Of a DNA stretch of 64,000 nt, positions 9,360 through 19,178 are shown piece by piece. Origin of the DNA: Streptomyces hiroshimensis (lineage in GTDB: Bacteria; Actinomycetota; Actinomycetes; Streptomycetales; Streptomycetaceae). The first letter of the stretch is position 1; each line of letters begins with the position of its first letter. Made by a program: the position numbers and the translations under genes. The DNA lies in assembly GCF_014650335.1 (NCBI RefSeq), contig NZ_BMUT01000001.1, positions 113,009 to 177,008 on the forward strand, in the 5' to 3' direction. The notes beneath the pieces were generated by a model, which was not told the origin of the DNA, made no database searches, and worked only from the letters and a program-made list of their open reading frames with translations.

Positions 9360-10196
9360 ATGAATGCCATCATCTCCGCAGTCGAACTCATGGACGCGTC
9401 GGCCGGCGGGCAGCCGCCCGTCCTGCTGGACGTCCGCTATCAGCTCGGCGGCCCGCCCGGCCGGCCGGAGTACGAGGCGGGGCACATCCCCGGCGCGGTC
9501 TACGTGGACCTCGAAGGCGAGCTCGCCGGGCCGGCGGGCCGGCAGGGGCGGCATCCGCTGCCCGGCCTCGACGCGTTCGGCGCGGCGATGCGCAGGGCGG
9601 GCGTCGGCTCCGGCGGGGACGTCGTCGTCTACGACGGGGGGCAGGGCTGGGCGGCCGCGCGCGCCTGGTGGATGCTGCGCTGGGCCGGGCATCCGTCCGT
9701 GCGCGTCCTGGACGGGGGCCTCGCGGCGTGGCGGGCGCAGGGCGGGGAGGTCACGGACGAGCGGACGCCCGCGCGCGAGGGCGACTTCGTACCGGCGCCG
9801 GGGGCGCTGCCGCTGCTCGACGCGGACGGTGCGGCGGCGCTGGCCCGCCGCGGGCTGCTGCTGGACGCCCGCGCGGGGGAGCGCTACCGGGGCGAGGTGG
9901 AGCCGATCGACGCCGTGGCCGGGCACATCCCGGGTGCGGTCTCCGCGCCGACGACGGAGAACGTGGCCGCGGACGGGCGGCTGCGCCCCGCGGCCGAACT
10001 GGCCGCCCGCTTCGGCGCCCTGGGCGCGACGGACGGCACGGAGGTGGGCGTCTACTGCGGCTCCGGCGTCTCCGCCGCGCATCAGCTGCTCGCGCTGGCC
10101 GTCGCGGGCGTTCCGGCGGCCTTGTACGTGGGGTCGTGGAGCGAGTGGTCGTCCGACCCGTCGCGCCCTGTCGCCACGGGGCCCCAGCCGGGCTGA
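9360..10196 (+). CDS. Two-domain rhodanese sulfurtransferase
   Basis: Thiosulfate/3-mercaptopyruvate sulfurtransferase of 278 residues. An inactive N-terminal rhodanese domain (LLDVRYQLGG through VYDGGQGWAAARAWWML) is followed by a catalytic one with the active-site loop CGSGVSA near residue 225, whose Cys carries the persulfide. CGSGVS(A/T) is the SseA/MST-type loop. The ATG at 9360 has a G-rich Shine-Dalgarno; an in-frame ATG at 9351 would add three residues. It stands alone, convergent with sepH. Confidence 0.88.
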   Translation: MNAIISAVELMDASAGGQPPVLLDVRYQLGGPPGRPEYEAGHIPGAVYVDLEGELAGPAGRQGRHPLPGLDAFGAAMRRAGVGSGGDVVVYDGGQGWAAARAWWMLRWAGHPSVRVLDGGLAAWRAQGGEVTDERTPAREGDFVPAPGALPLLDADGAAALARRGLLLDARAGERYRGEVEPIDAVAGHIPGAVSAPTTENVAADGRLRPAAELAARFGALGATDGTEVGVYCGSGVSAAHQLLALAVAGVPAALYVGSWSEWSSDPSRPVATGPQPG

Positions 10197-10399
10197 GCCG
10201 GCGGCCTGGCGGCCCGGCGTGTGATTCCGCGTCAGAGGCAGCACGGCACCGCCGGGCACGGCCGTTGTGGCTTGGCGCCGCTGCGGCGGGGAGGGGGCGC
10301 CGGGCGCCGGCATCCGTACGGCCGGTCGATCGACGGCGCCGAGCCGACCGCATGAACGGCCTTCCGGCCGGGCTTCGGCCCGTGCGCGCTGCCGTCGGC

Positions 10400-10421
10400 G
10401 CCCCCGGCCGGAGCCGGGGGC
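10400..10421. terminator. Hairpin between sulfurtransferase and sepH
   Basis: A 9-bp perfect stem (10400-10408 with 10413-10421) and CGGA loop sit in the convergent gap 10197-10447 and could end either transcript. The rest of that gap shows nothing else recognisable. Confidence 0.6.
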
Positions 10422-10447
10422 CTGACGGGTGGTCACTGCCGTAGCGG

Positions 10448-11500
10448 TTACTCCTGTTTCTTGCGGCGGGTGCCGAAGACGATCTCGTCCCAGCTGGGGA
10501 CCGCCGCCCGGCGGCCGGGGCGGACGCCGTCGGCCTCGGCCTGACGGTCCGTCGTACCGATCAGCCGGTCGCGGTGGCCGGCCACGGACCGCGGCATCAG
10601 GACATCCGCGTACGCGGCGCCCGCGCTGGCCGCCGGAGCCGGGGGCTCCACCGCCTCCGGATCGTCGGACGGTTCGTCACCCGCCTGCGCGGCCGAGGGC
10701 GTTTCCGGGACGACCATGTCGCCCCGGAAGCTGGGGACCGCTTCGAGCAGGCTCGTCAGCGAATCCCGCTCCTTGCCGGGCGGCTCCCCGGACGGCTCGG
10801 CGTCCGGCTCGGGAGGGGACGGCGGACCGGAGGACGCGGCCTGCTGCCGGTCCAGCGACCGGTCCAGGGGCCTGTCCCGCGGCAGACGGGCGATCCGGGG
10901 CACGAAGGGGAAGCTCGGCTCGGGCGTGTCGTCGGTCTCGCCGATGAGCGCGCGGGCCTCGTCGTCCATCGCTTGAACGATCCGCCTCGGCGGGTCGTAC
11001 GACCAGCTCGCCGCGCGGGGCTCACCTGCCGCCCGGTAGACGAGCAGGACCTCCCACGTGCCGTCGTCCCGGCGCCAGGAGTCCCACTGCGCGGTGTCCT
11101 TCTCGGCCCCGCGCAGCATGAGCCGCTCGGCCACCGCCTCGCCGAGGAGCGGGCCGGTGTTCTCGCCGGGGCGGCGCACCGCCGTCTTGCGGGCGCGCTC
11201 GGCCATGAACGCGCGCTCGGCCAGGACCGGGCCCTCGAACCGGCGCACCCGCTCGACGGGGATGCCCGCGAGCTGCGCCACCTCCTCCGCGGAGGCTCCC
11301 GCACGTATACGCGCCTGGATGTCGCGGGGGCGGAGATGGCTCTCCACCTCGATCTCGATCTGCCCCAGACGAGCACGGTCGTTGCGCACGGCGGCGCGCA
11401 GCCGTTCATCGATGGGAAGGGTGTACTCCGTGCTGTCCGCAGCCTTGAGCACCAGCCGTGTGCCGTCGTTGGAGACGGCCACGACACGCAGTTCGGGCAT
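10448..11500 (-). CDS. sepH: Cell division protein SepH
   Basis: A 350-residue SepH (DUF3071). It binds FtsZ and promotes Z-ring assembly in actinobacteria. The conserved N-terminal part runs from MPELRVVAVSNDGT through a helix-turn-helix-like segment (GASAEEVAQLAGIPVERVRRFEGPVLAERA). A long disordered Pro/Ser/Asp-rich linker follows, and the C-terminus ends in the conserved SWDEIVFGTRRKK motif. The start is fixed by a GGGAGGT ribosome-binding site six bases before ATG 11500. The protein is recognised from its full length, not from context. Confidence 0.94.
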   Translation of the reverse strand: MPELRVVAVSNDGTRLVLKAADSTEYTLPIDERLRAAVRNDRARLGQIEIEVESHLRPRDIQARIRAGASAEEVAQLAGIPVERVRRFEGPVLAERAFMAERARKTAVRRPGENTGPLLGEAVAERLMLRGAEKDTAQWDSWRRDDGTWEVLLVYRAAGEPRAASWSYDPPRRIVQAMDDEARALIGETDDTPEPSFPFVPRIARLPRDRPLDRSLDRQQAASSGPPSPPEPDAEPSGEPPGKERDSLTSLLEAVPSFRGDMVVPETPSAAQAGDEPSDDPEAVEPPAPAASAGAAYADVLMPRSVAGHRDRLIGTTDRQAEADGVRPGRRAAVPSWDEIVFGTRRKKQE

Positions 11501-11881
11501 GGGGACCTCCCGGGTGGTGCCTGCCGACGTCACGTGCGTCGCTGCTTCCGCTAGTCGAGTGTGGCCTGCCCGGGTGCAGCCTGCCACAACATTGCCGAGT
11601 TGACGGGGGTGAGAGCCGGTGGGGCCCCGCCCGTTGGGTCCAGGCAGCCGGACGGGACACCGGGGCCAGGGCTCGTCACAGTACTCCATTCGGGCCACTG
11701 GGGGTGGAATGGCGCGCCATCGAAGTTCACGCGGGAGAAGGGAGTTGATCGTACCTATCGCGCGCGAAGGCGGTTGCGCGGGTGTCCAGGTTCACACAAT
11801 CGCCGGAATCGGAACTGTTCGTTACGCTCGAATGTCTCTTCTATCTGCAAGACGGACCCAAGGGCTACACAGAGGCAGGAG
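11501..11881. promoter_or_regulatory. Divergent promoter region sepH / membrane protein
   Basis: 381 non-coding bases separate two divergent genes. The half next to the membrane-protein gene is less GC-rich than its surroundings (around 11770-11870), as expected for a promoter, but I could not assign -35/-10 boxes. No RNA gene or strong hairpin is visible. Confidence 0.4.
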
Positions 11882-12988
11882 ATGGACGACAAAGGCGAAA
11901 GCGAGGCAAAACAGAACGGCAAGCGTCTGGAGCTGAGCCTCGCGCAGGTCGCCGGCAGCGCCCTCGCGGCGGTGATCGCCGCACTGCTCGCGGGCAAGCT
12001 CGGGGTGTACGGCACGGTCATCGGCGCCGGCGTCGTGAGCGTCGTGGCCACGTCCGGTGGCACGATCTTCCAGCACCTGTTCAAGCGGACCGGCGAGCAG
12101 CTCCGCGAGGCGACCACGCAGGCGGCGGCACCGAAGCTGCGGCAGGTGCCCGTGCAGGACGCCGGCCGGGCCGTCGGCCGTGCCGCGGCCGTGGCGCAGG
12201 ACCCCGCGCGCCGCGCCGCGCAGGACGACGCGACCCGGATGCTGCCGCAGGCGGACCCCACGCAGATGCTGCCCCGAGCCGACGCCACGCAGATGCTGCC
12301 GCAGGCCGGCGACGAGGCGACGCGGCTGTTGCACGCGGCGTCCCGGTCGCCGGAGCCCGGCGGCGTATACGCGGGCGCGCATCCTGATGCGCGCGCCGAC
12401 GAACACTCCATTGCGTACACGGACGCGTACACCACGGCCACGACACACGGCACCCGGACGCGCGGCTGGAAGCGCCCGCTCATCGCCGCCGGCGCGGTCT
12501 TCGTCCTCGCGATGGGCGCGGTCACCACGGTCGAACTGGTCAAGGGGTCGAGTGCGGACGGTGGTAAGGGGACCACGGTCAGCCAGATCTTCGACGGCGG
12601 GAAGTCGCAGAAGAAACAGGACCCGGCGCCCGAGCGCTCCCCGGACCCGGGCCGCTCGCACGACGGCGGCGGCGAGGAACGCGGCACCGGCGGCGAGTCC
12701 GGCTCCTCGCCCGGCCCGGACGCCTCCCGCCAGGGCGGCGACACGGGCAAGCAGTCGCCGGACCCGTCGACGTCCCCGTCCTCCGGGGGCTCGACGCCCA
12801 GCACCAAGCCGGACCCCACGCCGAACCCCTCCACCTCGCCGGGCGGCGGCACGGGCGGGGACGACAAGGGCGGCAGCGGCACGAGCGGCCAGGGCGGCAC
12901 GGGTGGCGGGACGACTCCCAAGCCGCCGACGCAGGGGCAGAATGCGGCCGCCGGGGCGGGTTCGCCTGCGGCGGGCGTCGTCTCGTAG
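11882..12988 (+). CDS. Two-TM membrane protein with Pro/Ser/Gly-rich extracellular tail
   Basis: A 368-residue protein of unknown function. A short charged N-terminus precedes a hydrophobic helical hairpin (about residues 20-65). A cytoplasmic stretch of about 130 residues follows, then one more membrane helix (about residues 200-220, PLIAAGAVFVLAMGAVTTVEL) and a long low-complexity tail of Asp, Pro, Gly and Ser. The cytoplasmic part has a four-fold repeated motif of the form (A/P)T(R/Q)(M/L)L(P) at about residues 118-150. Such Thr-containing repeats could be phosphorylated by a Ser/Thr kinase and read by FHA domains, which is inference. The ATG is supported by GGCAGGAG upstream. Confidence 0.72.
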   Translation: MDDKGESEAKQNGKRLELSLAQVAGSALAAVIAALLAGKLGVYGTVIGAGVVSVVATSGGTIFQHLFKRTGEQLREATTQAAAPKLRQVPVQDAGRAVGRAAAVAQDPARRAAQDDATRMLPQADPTQMLPRADATQMLPQAGDEATRLLHAASRSPEPGGVYAGAHPDARADEHSIAYTDAYTTATTHGTRTRGWKRPLIAAGAVFVLAMGAVTTVELVKGSSADGGKGTTVSQIFDGGKSQKKQDPAPERSPDPGRSHDGGGEERGTGGESGSSPGPDASRQGGDTGKQSPDPSTSPSSGGSTPSTKPDPTPNPSTSPGGGTGGDDKGGSGTSGQGGTGGGTTPKPPTQGQNAAAGAGSPAAGVVS

Positions 12989-13054
12989 GCGCGCGCCCCG
13001 TACGGCCGGGCCCGAGCGGGCCCGCCGGGAGTAGTCGGTCGGCTGCAGGTCGTA

Positions 13055-13119
13055 CGTGGCTGGTCGCGCCCGCGCGGCGGAGCCGCAGATCGATACCGCC
13101 CCGCGCCCCTTACGGGGCA
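13055..13119. repeat. Dispersed Streptomyces intergenic repeat with hairpin
   Basis: The segment starting GTGGCTGGTCGCGC and ending CCCCGCGCCCCTTACGGGG resembles a short extragenic sequence I recall from many Streptomyces genomes between convergent genes. Its right end folds into a 5-bp GCCCC/GGGGC hairpin with a TTAC loop. Here it separates the membrane protein gene from the convergent oxidase gene and may act as a terminator for both. Confidence 0.6.
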
Positions 13120-13171
13120 CGGGTGCGACGGTGGGAAGCCGGGCGGGAGGGCGGGTCGCCGGGCCGCAGGC

Positions 13172-14527
13172 CTACGCGCCCAGCACGCGCCGCAGGTAGT
13201 CGTTGCCGAAGACGCGCTGCGGGTCCAGCCGGTCCCGCAGGGCCGTGAAATCGGCGAAGCGCGGGTAGGCCGCCGCGAGGTGTCCGGCGTCGCGGCTGTG
13301 GAGCTTCCCCCAGTGGGGCCGCCCGCCGTGCGCCGTCATGATCTGCTCGGCGGCCCGGAAGTAGGCCCGGTAGGGAGCGCCCCGGTACATGTGTACGGCG
13401 ATGTAGGCGGTGTCCCGGGCGTGGGCCGTGGACAGCGGTATGTCGTCGGCCGGGGCCGTGCGGACCTCGACGGGGAAGGCCACGCGCAGCCGCGAGCGCT
13501 CGATCGCGGCCCGCAGCTCGCGCAGCGCCGGTATCGCGGCCTCCCGCGGCAGCGCGTACTCCATCTCCAGGAAGCGGACCCGGCGGGGGCTGGTGAAGAC
13601 GCGGTAGGGCACGTCCGTGTAGCTGCGGGCCGACAGGGCGCGGCCGGCGAGCCGGGCGATGCCGGGGACGGCGGCGGGGACGGTGCGGCCCACCGTGCAC
13701 AGGGCGCCGAAGAGGCCGTTCGACAGCAGCTCGTCCTCGACCCAGGCGGCGACGCGGCCGGGAGGGTCCGCGGGACCCGCGCTGCGGTTGTTGCGCTTGG
13801 TGATGCAGTTGCTGGTGTGCGGGAACCAGTAGAACTCGAAGTGCTCGTTCTCGGCGACCAGCTGTTCGAATTCGCCGGTGACCCGGTCGAGGGGCATCGG
13901 CTCCTCGCGCGCCCGCAGCAGGAACTCCGGCTCCACCGCGAAGGTGACCGCAGTGATCACGCCCAGCGCGCCCAGCCCCAGCCGGGCGGCGGCGAAGACC
14001 TCCGGGTTCTCCTCCGCGGAACACTTCAGCACCGAGCCGTCCGCGGTGACCAGCTCCAGGGCGCGGACCTGCGCCGAGAGCGACGCCGAGGCACGGCCCG
14101 TGCCGTGGGTGCCGGTGCTGACCGCCCCCGAGACCGTCTGCTCCATGATGTCGCCCATGTTGGCCAGCGACAGGCCGTGCGCCGACAGCGTCGCGTTCAG
14201 GTGCCGCAGCGTGGTGCCGGCCCCCACCGTCACCGTGCCGGCCGCGCGGTCGATCGCGTGCAGGCCCCCCAGGTGCTCCGGGCGTATCAGCAGGCCGTCG
14301 GTGGCGGCCGCGGCGGTGAAGGAGTGGCCGGTGCCGGCGGCCTTCACCCGCAGGCCGTCCGCCGCGGCCCGTACGACCGCCTCCGCGACCTCGCCCGCGG
14401 AGGCCGGGGCCACCGTCCGCGCGGGGTGAGCGGTGACGTTGCCCGCCCAGTTGCGCCACCGGGGCCGCCCGGCCGCCCTAGGCGATGATGCCCTTGCTGA
14501 GGTCGTCGTTCCGGTCGTCTCCGTCAT
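13172..14527 (-). CDS. FAD-linked D-arabinono-1,4-lactone oxidase / alditol oxidase family
   Basis: A 451-residue FAD enzyme of the vanillyl-alcohol-oxidase superfamily. The N-terminal FAD-binding domain shows the family signatures NWAGN, GTGHSF (the His region that often binds FAD covalently) and VSTGTHGTG. The C-terminal part ends with the ALO-type HWGKLH and [11 protein letters not shown] motifs. It would oxidise a sugar lactone or polyol with O2; the exact substrate cannot be read. Its start lies 50 bases inside the end of the upstream MFS gene, so the pair is co-transcribed. Confidence 0.86.
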   Translation of the reverse strand: MTETTGTTTSARASSPRAAGRPRWRNWAGNVTAHPARTVAPASAGEVAEAVVRAAADGLRVKAAGTGHSFTAAAATDGLLIRPEHLGGLHAIDRAAGTVTVGAGTTLRHLNATLSAHGLSLANMGDIMEQTVSGAVSTGTHGTGRASASLSAQVRALELVTADGSVLKCSAEENPEVFAAARLGLGALGVITAVTFAVEPEFLLRAREEPMPLDRVTGEFEQLVAENEHFEFYWFPHTSNCITKRNNRSAGPADPPGRVAAWVEDELLSNGLFGALCTVGRTVPAAVPGIARLAGRALSARSYTDVPYRVFTSPRRVRFLEMEYALPREAAIPALRELRAAIERSRLRVAFPVEVRTAPADDIPLSTAHARDTAYIAVHMYRGAPYRAYFRAAEQIMTAHGGRPHWGKLHSRDAGHLAAAYPRFADFTALRDRLDPQRVFGNDYLRRVLGA

Positions 14528-15758
14528 GTGCGTCAGACCCTCCCCTTGCCTGCGGCACAGGTCCCCCCGGCCGCTGCGGCGCCGGCCTGCGGAGCCGGCG
14601 GTACCCCAGGAACGCGACCGCCGCCGCGAGCGCCCCCGCCACCCCGGACACCGCGTACCCCGCGGCGGCGCCGCGGGCGTCCACCACCCAGCCGGCGGCC
14701 GACGAGCCCAGCGCCACGCCGACCGCGAGACCCGTGCTCGTCCAGGTCATGCCCTCGGTCAGCTGCGCGCGCGGTACGTGCTGTTCGACGAGGGCCATCG
14801 TCGTCACCATGGTCGGCGCGATCGACAGCCCCGAGACGAAGAGCGCCACGGCCAGGAACGGCAGGCTCCCGACCAGTTGGAGGGGGATCATACTCACGGC
14901 CATCGCACACACGCCCACGAGCCAGCGGCGGGCCATGTCCCCGCTCAGGCGCAGCAGTCCGAAAACCACCCCCGCCAGGCAGGAGCCCAGGGCGTAGGCC
15001 GCGAGCACCAGGCTCGCCATGCTCTTGTGGCCCTCGGCCTCGGCGTAGGCGACGGTCACCACGTCACAGGTGCCGAAGATCATGCCCGTGGCGACGAACG
15101 TCGCCACCAGCACCTGCAGGCCGGGGGAGCGCAGCGCGTGGCCGGTGCCCTGCTGCCCGCGCGGGTGCGGCTCCGGCTCGGTGGTGCGCTGCGCGGTCAG
15201 CCACAGGACGCCGATCGCGAGGAAGACGGCGGCCAGCAGCGGGCCCGCCTCGGGGAACCACCGCGTGGACAGGCCGATCGAGAGGATCGGGCCGACGATG
15301 AAGCACACCTCGTCCAGGACGGACTCGAAGGCGTAGGCCGTGTGCAGGTGCCCGCTGCCCCGGTAGATCGCCGCCCAGCGGGCCCGCACCATCGACCCCA
15401 CGCTCGGCACGCAGCCGCCGAACGCCGCGAAGACGAACAGCGTCCAGTCGGGCCAGCGCTGCTGCGCGCTCAGCAGCAGCCCCGCGACGGCGGCCAGGGC
15501 CACCAGCGTCGCCGGGCGCAGCACCCGGCGCTGCCCGTACCGGTCGACCAGCCGGGAGATCTGCGGGCCGAGGACGGCGGCGGAGACGGCCCCGGCCGCG
15601 GAGACGGCGCCCGCGAGCCCGTAGCGGCCGGTGATCTGGGAGATCATCGTGACGATGCCGATGCCCAGCATCGACAGCGGCATCCGGCCGAGGAGGCCGG
15701 CCGCCGAGAAACCCTTGCTGCCGGGGGCGGCGAAGATCTCGCGGTAGGGACTGGGCAA
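14478..15758 (-). CDS. MFS transporter
   Basis: A 426-residue major facilitator protein with about 12 hydrophobic segments. The family loop motif appears after helix 2 as [12 protein letters not shown], and the second half has a long amphipathic stretch before [13 protein letters not shown]. It looks like a DHA1-type drug/metabolite exporter. Start choice: TTG 15758 (LPSPYREIF) has GGGAG six bases upstream and sits where family similarity begins; the longer frame has no initiation signal. The 3' end overlaps the oxidase gene by 50 bases, which suggests a shared transcript but not necessarily a shared substrate. Confidence 0.85.
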   Translation of the reverse strand: MPSPYREIFAAPGSKGFSAAGLLGRMPLSMLGIGIVTMISQITGRYGLAGAVSAAGAVSAAVLGPQISRLVDRYGQRRVLRPATLVALAAVAGLLLSAQQRWPDWTLFVFAAFGGCVPSVGSMVRARWAAIYRGSGHLHTAYAFESVLDEVCFIVGPILSIGLSTRWFPEAGPLLAAVFLAIGVLWLTAQRTTEPEPHPRGQQGTGHALRSPGLQVLVATFVATGMIFGTCDVVTVAYAEAEGHKSMASLVLAAYALGSCLAGVVFGLLRLSGDMARRWLVGVCAMAVSMIPLQLVGSLPFLAVALFVSGLSIAPTMVTTMALVEQHVPRAQLTEGMTWTSTGLAVGVALGSSAAGWVVDARGAAAGYAVSGVAGALAAAVAFLGYRRLRRPAPQRPGGPVPQARGGSDAHDGDDRNDDLSKGIIA

Positions 15759-15902
15759 GACGGCTCCCGGTGGGTGTCGATGCGGGGGACGGGACGAGGG
15801 TGCCGTAAGGGATGTAGCTGGCCGATACAGCTTACGTGGGTACGTTTGTTCGGCGCACCCGTCATTTCCCGGCAGTCCGTGCAGGGTGGCAGGATCGGAC
15901 AC

Positions 15903-17030
15903 ATGTCGGATCAGCCAGCGCACGCCCCCTACGACGCCCTGCTGTTGCTCTCCTTCGGCGGCCCCGAGGGCCCGGACGACGTCGTCCCCTTCCTGGAGAA
16001 CGTCACGCGCGGGCGCGGCATCCCCCGCGAACGGCTCAAGGAGGTCGGGCAGCACTACTTCCTCTTCGGCGGCGTCAGCCCGATCAATGGCCAGAACCGA
16101 GCGCTGCTCGGCGCCCTGCGCAAGGAGTTCGCCGAGCACGGCCTGGACCTCCCGGTCTACTGGGGCAACCGCAACTGGTCGCCGTACCTGACCGACACCC
16201 TGCGCGAGATCGCCGCCGACGGCCGGCGCCGCGTGCTCACCCTCGCCACCAGCGCCTACGCCTCGTACTCCGGCTGCCGGCAGTACCGCGAGAACCTCGC
16301 CGACGCGCTCGCCGCCCTGGAGGCCGAGGGCATCACCCCGCCGCGCGTCGACAAGCTGCGGCACTACTTCAACCACCCCGGCTTCGTCCGCCCCATGGCC
16401 GACGCCGTCCTCGCAGCCCTCGCCGAGCTGCCCGAGGACGTCCGCGAGGGCGCGCACCTCGCCTTCACCACCCACTCCATCCCCACCTCGGCCGCGGACG
16501 CCTCCGGCCCCGCGGACGGCCACGGCGACGGCGGTGCCTACGTCGCCCAGCACCTCGACGTCGCCCGGACCATCGCCGAGGCCGTCCGCGAGGAGACCGG
16601 CACGGAGCACCCGTGGCGGCTCGTCTACCAGTCCCGCAGCGGCGCCCCGCACATCCCCTGGCTCGAGCCCGACGTCTGCGACCACCTGGAGGCCGCGCAC
16701 GGCGAGGGCGTCCCCGCCGTCGTCATGGTCCCCATCGGCTTCGTCTCGGACCACATGGAGGTCAAGTACGACCTCGACACCGAGGCCGCCGCCAAGGCCG
16801 CGGAGCTCGGCCTGCCGGTCGCCCGCGCCGCGACCGTCGGCGCCGACCCCCGCTTCGCCGCCGCCGTCCGCGAGCTGGTCCTGGAGCGGGCCGCGAGCGA
16901 GCGCGGCGAGCGTCCCGAGCGGTGCGCCCTGGGCACCCTCGGCCCCTCGCACGACCTCTGTCCCGTCGGCTGCTGCCCGGCCAGGGCCCCGCGCCCGGCC
17001 GCCGCCGGAGCCGACAGCCCGTACGCGTAA
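15903..17030 (+). CDS. hemH: Coproporphyrin ferrochelatase (HemH/CpfC)
   Basis: A 375-residue ferrochelatase that inserts Fe(II) into a porphyrin; in actinobacteria the substrate is coproporphyrin III. Signatures include [15 protein letters not shown] at the N-terminus, SGCRQYRE, the metal-site His in FTTHSIP (near residue 200) and the [10 protein letters not shown] region. The C-terminal Cys set (CALG...CPVGCC), together with the Cys in SGCRQY, matches the [2Fe-2S]-binding actinobacterial class. It is followed by the inositol-phosphatase-like gene after 14 bases, so the two are in one operon. Confidence 0.94.
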   Translation: MSDQPAHAPYDALLLLSFGGPEGPDDVVPFLENVTRGRGIPRERLKEVGQHYFLFGGVSPINGQNRALLGALRKEFAEHGLDLPVYWGNRNWSPYLTDTLREIAADGRRRVLTLATSAYASYSGCRQYRENLADALAALEAEGITPPRVDKLRHYFNHPGFVRPMADAVLAALAELPEDVREGAHLAFTTHSIPTSAADASGPADGHGDGGAYVAQHLDVARTIAEAVREETGTEHPWRLVYQSRSGAPHIPWLEPDVCDHLEAAHGEGVPAVVMVPIGFVSDHMEVKYDLDTEAAAKAAELGLPVARAATVGADPRFAAAVRELVLERAASERGERPERCALGTLGPSHDLCPVGCCPARAPRPAAAGADSPYA

Positions 17031-17044
17031 GGAGCACCAGCACC

Positions 17045-17845
17045 GTGAGCGACACCCTGAAGGCAGAACTCCTGGCCGTGGCCCTAGAAGCCGCCGACCG
17101 CGCCGGAGCCCTGCTCCGCGACGGCCGCCCGGCGGACCTCGGGGTCGCCGCGACCAAGACCAGCTCCATCGACGTCGTCACCGAGATGGACATCGCCGCC
17201 GAGAAGCTGATCACCGGCTTCCTCGCCGAGCGGCGCCCCGAGGACGGCGTCCTGGGCGAGGAGGGCGCGAGCAGCGAGGGCAGCAGCGGCGTGCGGTGGG
17301 TCATCGACCCGATCGACGGCACCGTGAACTACCTCTACGGCCTTCCGTCCTGGGCGGTGTCCATAGCGGCCGAGCTCGACGGCCAGGCCGTCGTCGGCGT
17401 CGTGGCCGCACCCATGCGGGGCGAGACCTACCGGGCCGTGCTCGGCGAGGGCGCCTACGAGGGGGAGCGGCGGCTGGCCGTACGCCCCGCCCCCGGCCTC
17501 GACCAGGCCCTGATCGGCACCGGCTTCGGCTACCTCGCCGCGCGCCGCGCCTCCCAGGCCGAGGTCCTGCGCTCCCTGCTGCCGCAGGTGCGCGACATCC
17601 GGCGCGGCGGCTCGGCGGCGATCGACCTGTGCGACGTGGCCTGCGGCCGGCTCGACGGCTACTACGAGCGCGGGCTCAACCCCTGGGACTACGCGGCCGG
17701 CGCGCTGATCGCCCGCGAGGCCGGGGCGCTGACCGGCGGCCGCCCCGGCGAGCCCGCCTCCACGGAGCTGACCGTGGCGGCCCCGCCCGTGCTCTTCGAG
17801 ACGCTGCAGGGGCACCTGGAGGAGCTGGGGGCCTGGCAGGGCTGA
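17045..17845 (+). CDS. Inositol monophosphatase family protein
   Basis: A 266-residue Mg-dependent phosphatase (IMPase/SuhB/HisN superfamily). Metal-binding motifs are GEEG (about residue 78), DPIDGTVNYLYGLP (about 94-107) and the C-terminal NPWDYAAGALIAREAG. It starts at GTG 17045. Substrate could be inositol-1-phosphate, histidinol-phosphate or a related monoester; the sequence alone does not decide. Downstream of hemH in the same operon, closed by the hairpin at 17941. Confidence 0.88.
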   Translation: MSDTLKAELLAVALEAADRAGALLRDGRPADLGVAATKTSSIDVVTEMDIAAEKLITGFLAERRPEDGVLGEEGASSEGSSGVRWVIDPIDGTVNYLYGLPSWAVSIAAELDGQAVVGVVAAPMRGETYRAVLGEGAYEGERRLAVRPAPGLDQALIGTGFGYLAARRASQAEVLRSLLPQVRDIRRGGSAAIDLCDVACGRLDGYYERGLNPWDYAAGALIAREAGALTGGRPGEPASTELTVAAPPVLFETLQGHLEELGAWQG

Positions 17846-17870
17846 GTCCCGCCGCCCGCCCCCTTCCGGG

Positions 17871-17934
17871 ACCTCCGGATTTCCGGACCTCCGGACCTCC
17901 GGGCTTCCGGACCTCCGGGCTTCCGGACCTCCGG
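17871..17934. repeat. Octamer tandem repeat, 8 units
   Basis: Eight contiguous 8-base units: ACCTCCGG five times, interspersed with ATTTCCGG (one) and GCTTCCGG (two). It lies between the phosphatase stop and the terminator hairpin, outside any gene. Confidence 0.9.
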
Positions 17935-17940
17935 ACATGA

Positions 17941-17974
17941 CAGTGCCCCGGCGCCGCTCGGCGCCGGGGCACTG
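17941..17974. terminator. Strong bidirectional terminator hairpin
   Basis: A perfect 15-bp stem (17941-17955 with 17960-17974) with a GCTC loop, between the plus-strand hemH operon and the minus-strand small gene. Confidence 0.8.
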
Positions 17975-17988
17975 CCGTCGGATCCGGC

Positions 17989-18156
17989 TCAGGCCGCGGT
18001 GACCTCGACGCCGTGTTCGGCGGCGAGACGGTGCAGGTCGTCCAGGGCGGACTGCTCCACCTCGGCCGTGTACTCGTCGCCGAGCCTGCGGGCCTGGTCC
18101 CGTTCGCTGCGGGTGCTCTCTATGCGCTGCAGAATGCCAGCGGTGAACGCGTCCAT
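17989..18156 (-). CDS. Small conserved-looking hypothetical protein, 55 aa
   Basis: A 55-residue acidic, helical protein (MDAFTAGILQRIESTRSERD...VEVTAA) with heptad-like spacing suggesting a short coiled coil. The ATG at 18156 has a GAGGGGG ribosome-binding site ten bases upstream, codon bias is Streptomyces-like, and the terminator at 17941 follows the stop. I do not recognise a named family. It is divergent from cutR, with about 360 bases between. Confidence 0.65.
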   Translation of the reverse strand: MDAFTAGILQRIESTRSERDQARRLGDEYTAEVEQSALDDLHRLAAEHGVEVTAA

Positions 18157-18517
18157 GGTGCTGCGCCCCCTCGTCGTGGGTCGATGGCACGGGGGTGTGC
18201 CGACGGCGAATCGATCACGCCCCTGCCCCGGCGCGGGCGGGACGGGCCGTGGTGGCATACCGCCACTGGGCGTGATCGCGGGTGTGCAGACGTCTTCCCC
18301 AACGCCGTCCGCGGGGAAACCTCCCGACCGGAACCAATCCCCCCACCCGACCGGAAACCGCTCCGGAGCCCGCCCCGGCGGCGATCCGGAATGCCCTGCC
18401 GGCAGGTCGGCCCCGGCGCCCCTTACAGCCGGTTTACCGACGTTCGAGGCAGGATGGAGACACCCACAGGGGTATCTCCAGCCTGCCCGCCCGGGCCCAA
18501 AGGGAAGGACCAACGCC

Positions 18518-19171
18518 GTGCGCGTACTCGTCGTCGAGGACGAGCAGCTGCTCGCCGATGCCGTCGCCACCGGACTGCGCCGGGAGGCCATGGCCGTCGA
18601 CGTCGTGTACGACGGTGCCGCGGCCCTCGAGCGCATCGCCGTCAACGACTACGACGTGATCGTCCTCGACCGCGACCTGCCGCTCGTCCACGGCGACGAC
18701 GTCTGCCGCAAGGTCGTCGAGCTCGGCATCCCCACCCGCGTCCTGATGCTCACCGCCTCCGGCGACGTCAGCGACCGCGTGGAGGGCCTGGAGATCGGCG
18801 CCGACGACTACCTCCCCAAGCCCTTCGCCTTCAGCGAGCTCACCGCCCGTGTGCGGGCCCTCGGCCGCCGTACGACGGTCGCCCTGCCGCCCGTCCTGGA
18901 GCGCGCCGGCATCAAGCTCGACCCCAACCGCCGCGAGGTCTTCCGCGACGGCCGCGAGGTGCAGCTCGCGCCCAAGGAGTTCGCCGTCCTGGAGGTCCTC
19001 ATGCGCAGCGAGGGCGCGGTCGTCTCGGCCGAGCAGCTGCTGGAGAAGGCCTGGGACGAGAACACCGACCCCTTCACCAACGTCGTCCGGGTCACCGTCA
19101 TGACCCTGCGCCGCAAGCTCGGCGAGCCCCCGGTGATCGTCACCGTGCCCGGCTCCGGATACCGGATCTGA
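18518..19171 (+). CDS. cutR: Response regulator, CutR type (OmpR/PhoB family)
   Basis: A 217-residue OmpR-family regulator. The receiver domain has the acidic pair EDE at residues 7-9, the phospho-acceptor Asp in VLDRDLPL (about residue 51), and the Lys in LPKPFAF. The C-terminal winged helix ends in the usual GSGYRI. Length and wording match the CutR protein of Streptomyces. GTG 18518 follows GGGAAGGA. cutS begins eight bases after the stop, so both are one operon. Confidence 0.85.
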   Translation: MRVLVVEDEQLLADAVATGLRREAMAVDVVYDGAAALERIAVNDYDVIVLDRDLPLVHGDDVCRKVVELGIPTRVLMLTASGDVSDRVEGLEIGADDYLPKPFAFSELTARVRALGRRTTVALPPVLERAGIKLDPNRREVFRDGREVQLAPKEFAVLEVLMRSEGAVVSAEQLLEKAWDENTDPFTNVVRVTVMTLRRKLGEPPVIVTVPGSGYRI

Positions 19172-19178
19172 ACCGCTG

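Noticed and set aside
14433..15902. Long plus-strand extension of hemH (865 residues)
   Set aside because: The upstream part is antisense to the MFS gene; ferrochelatase similarity begins exactly at ATG 15903.
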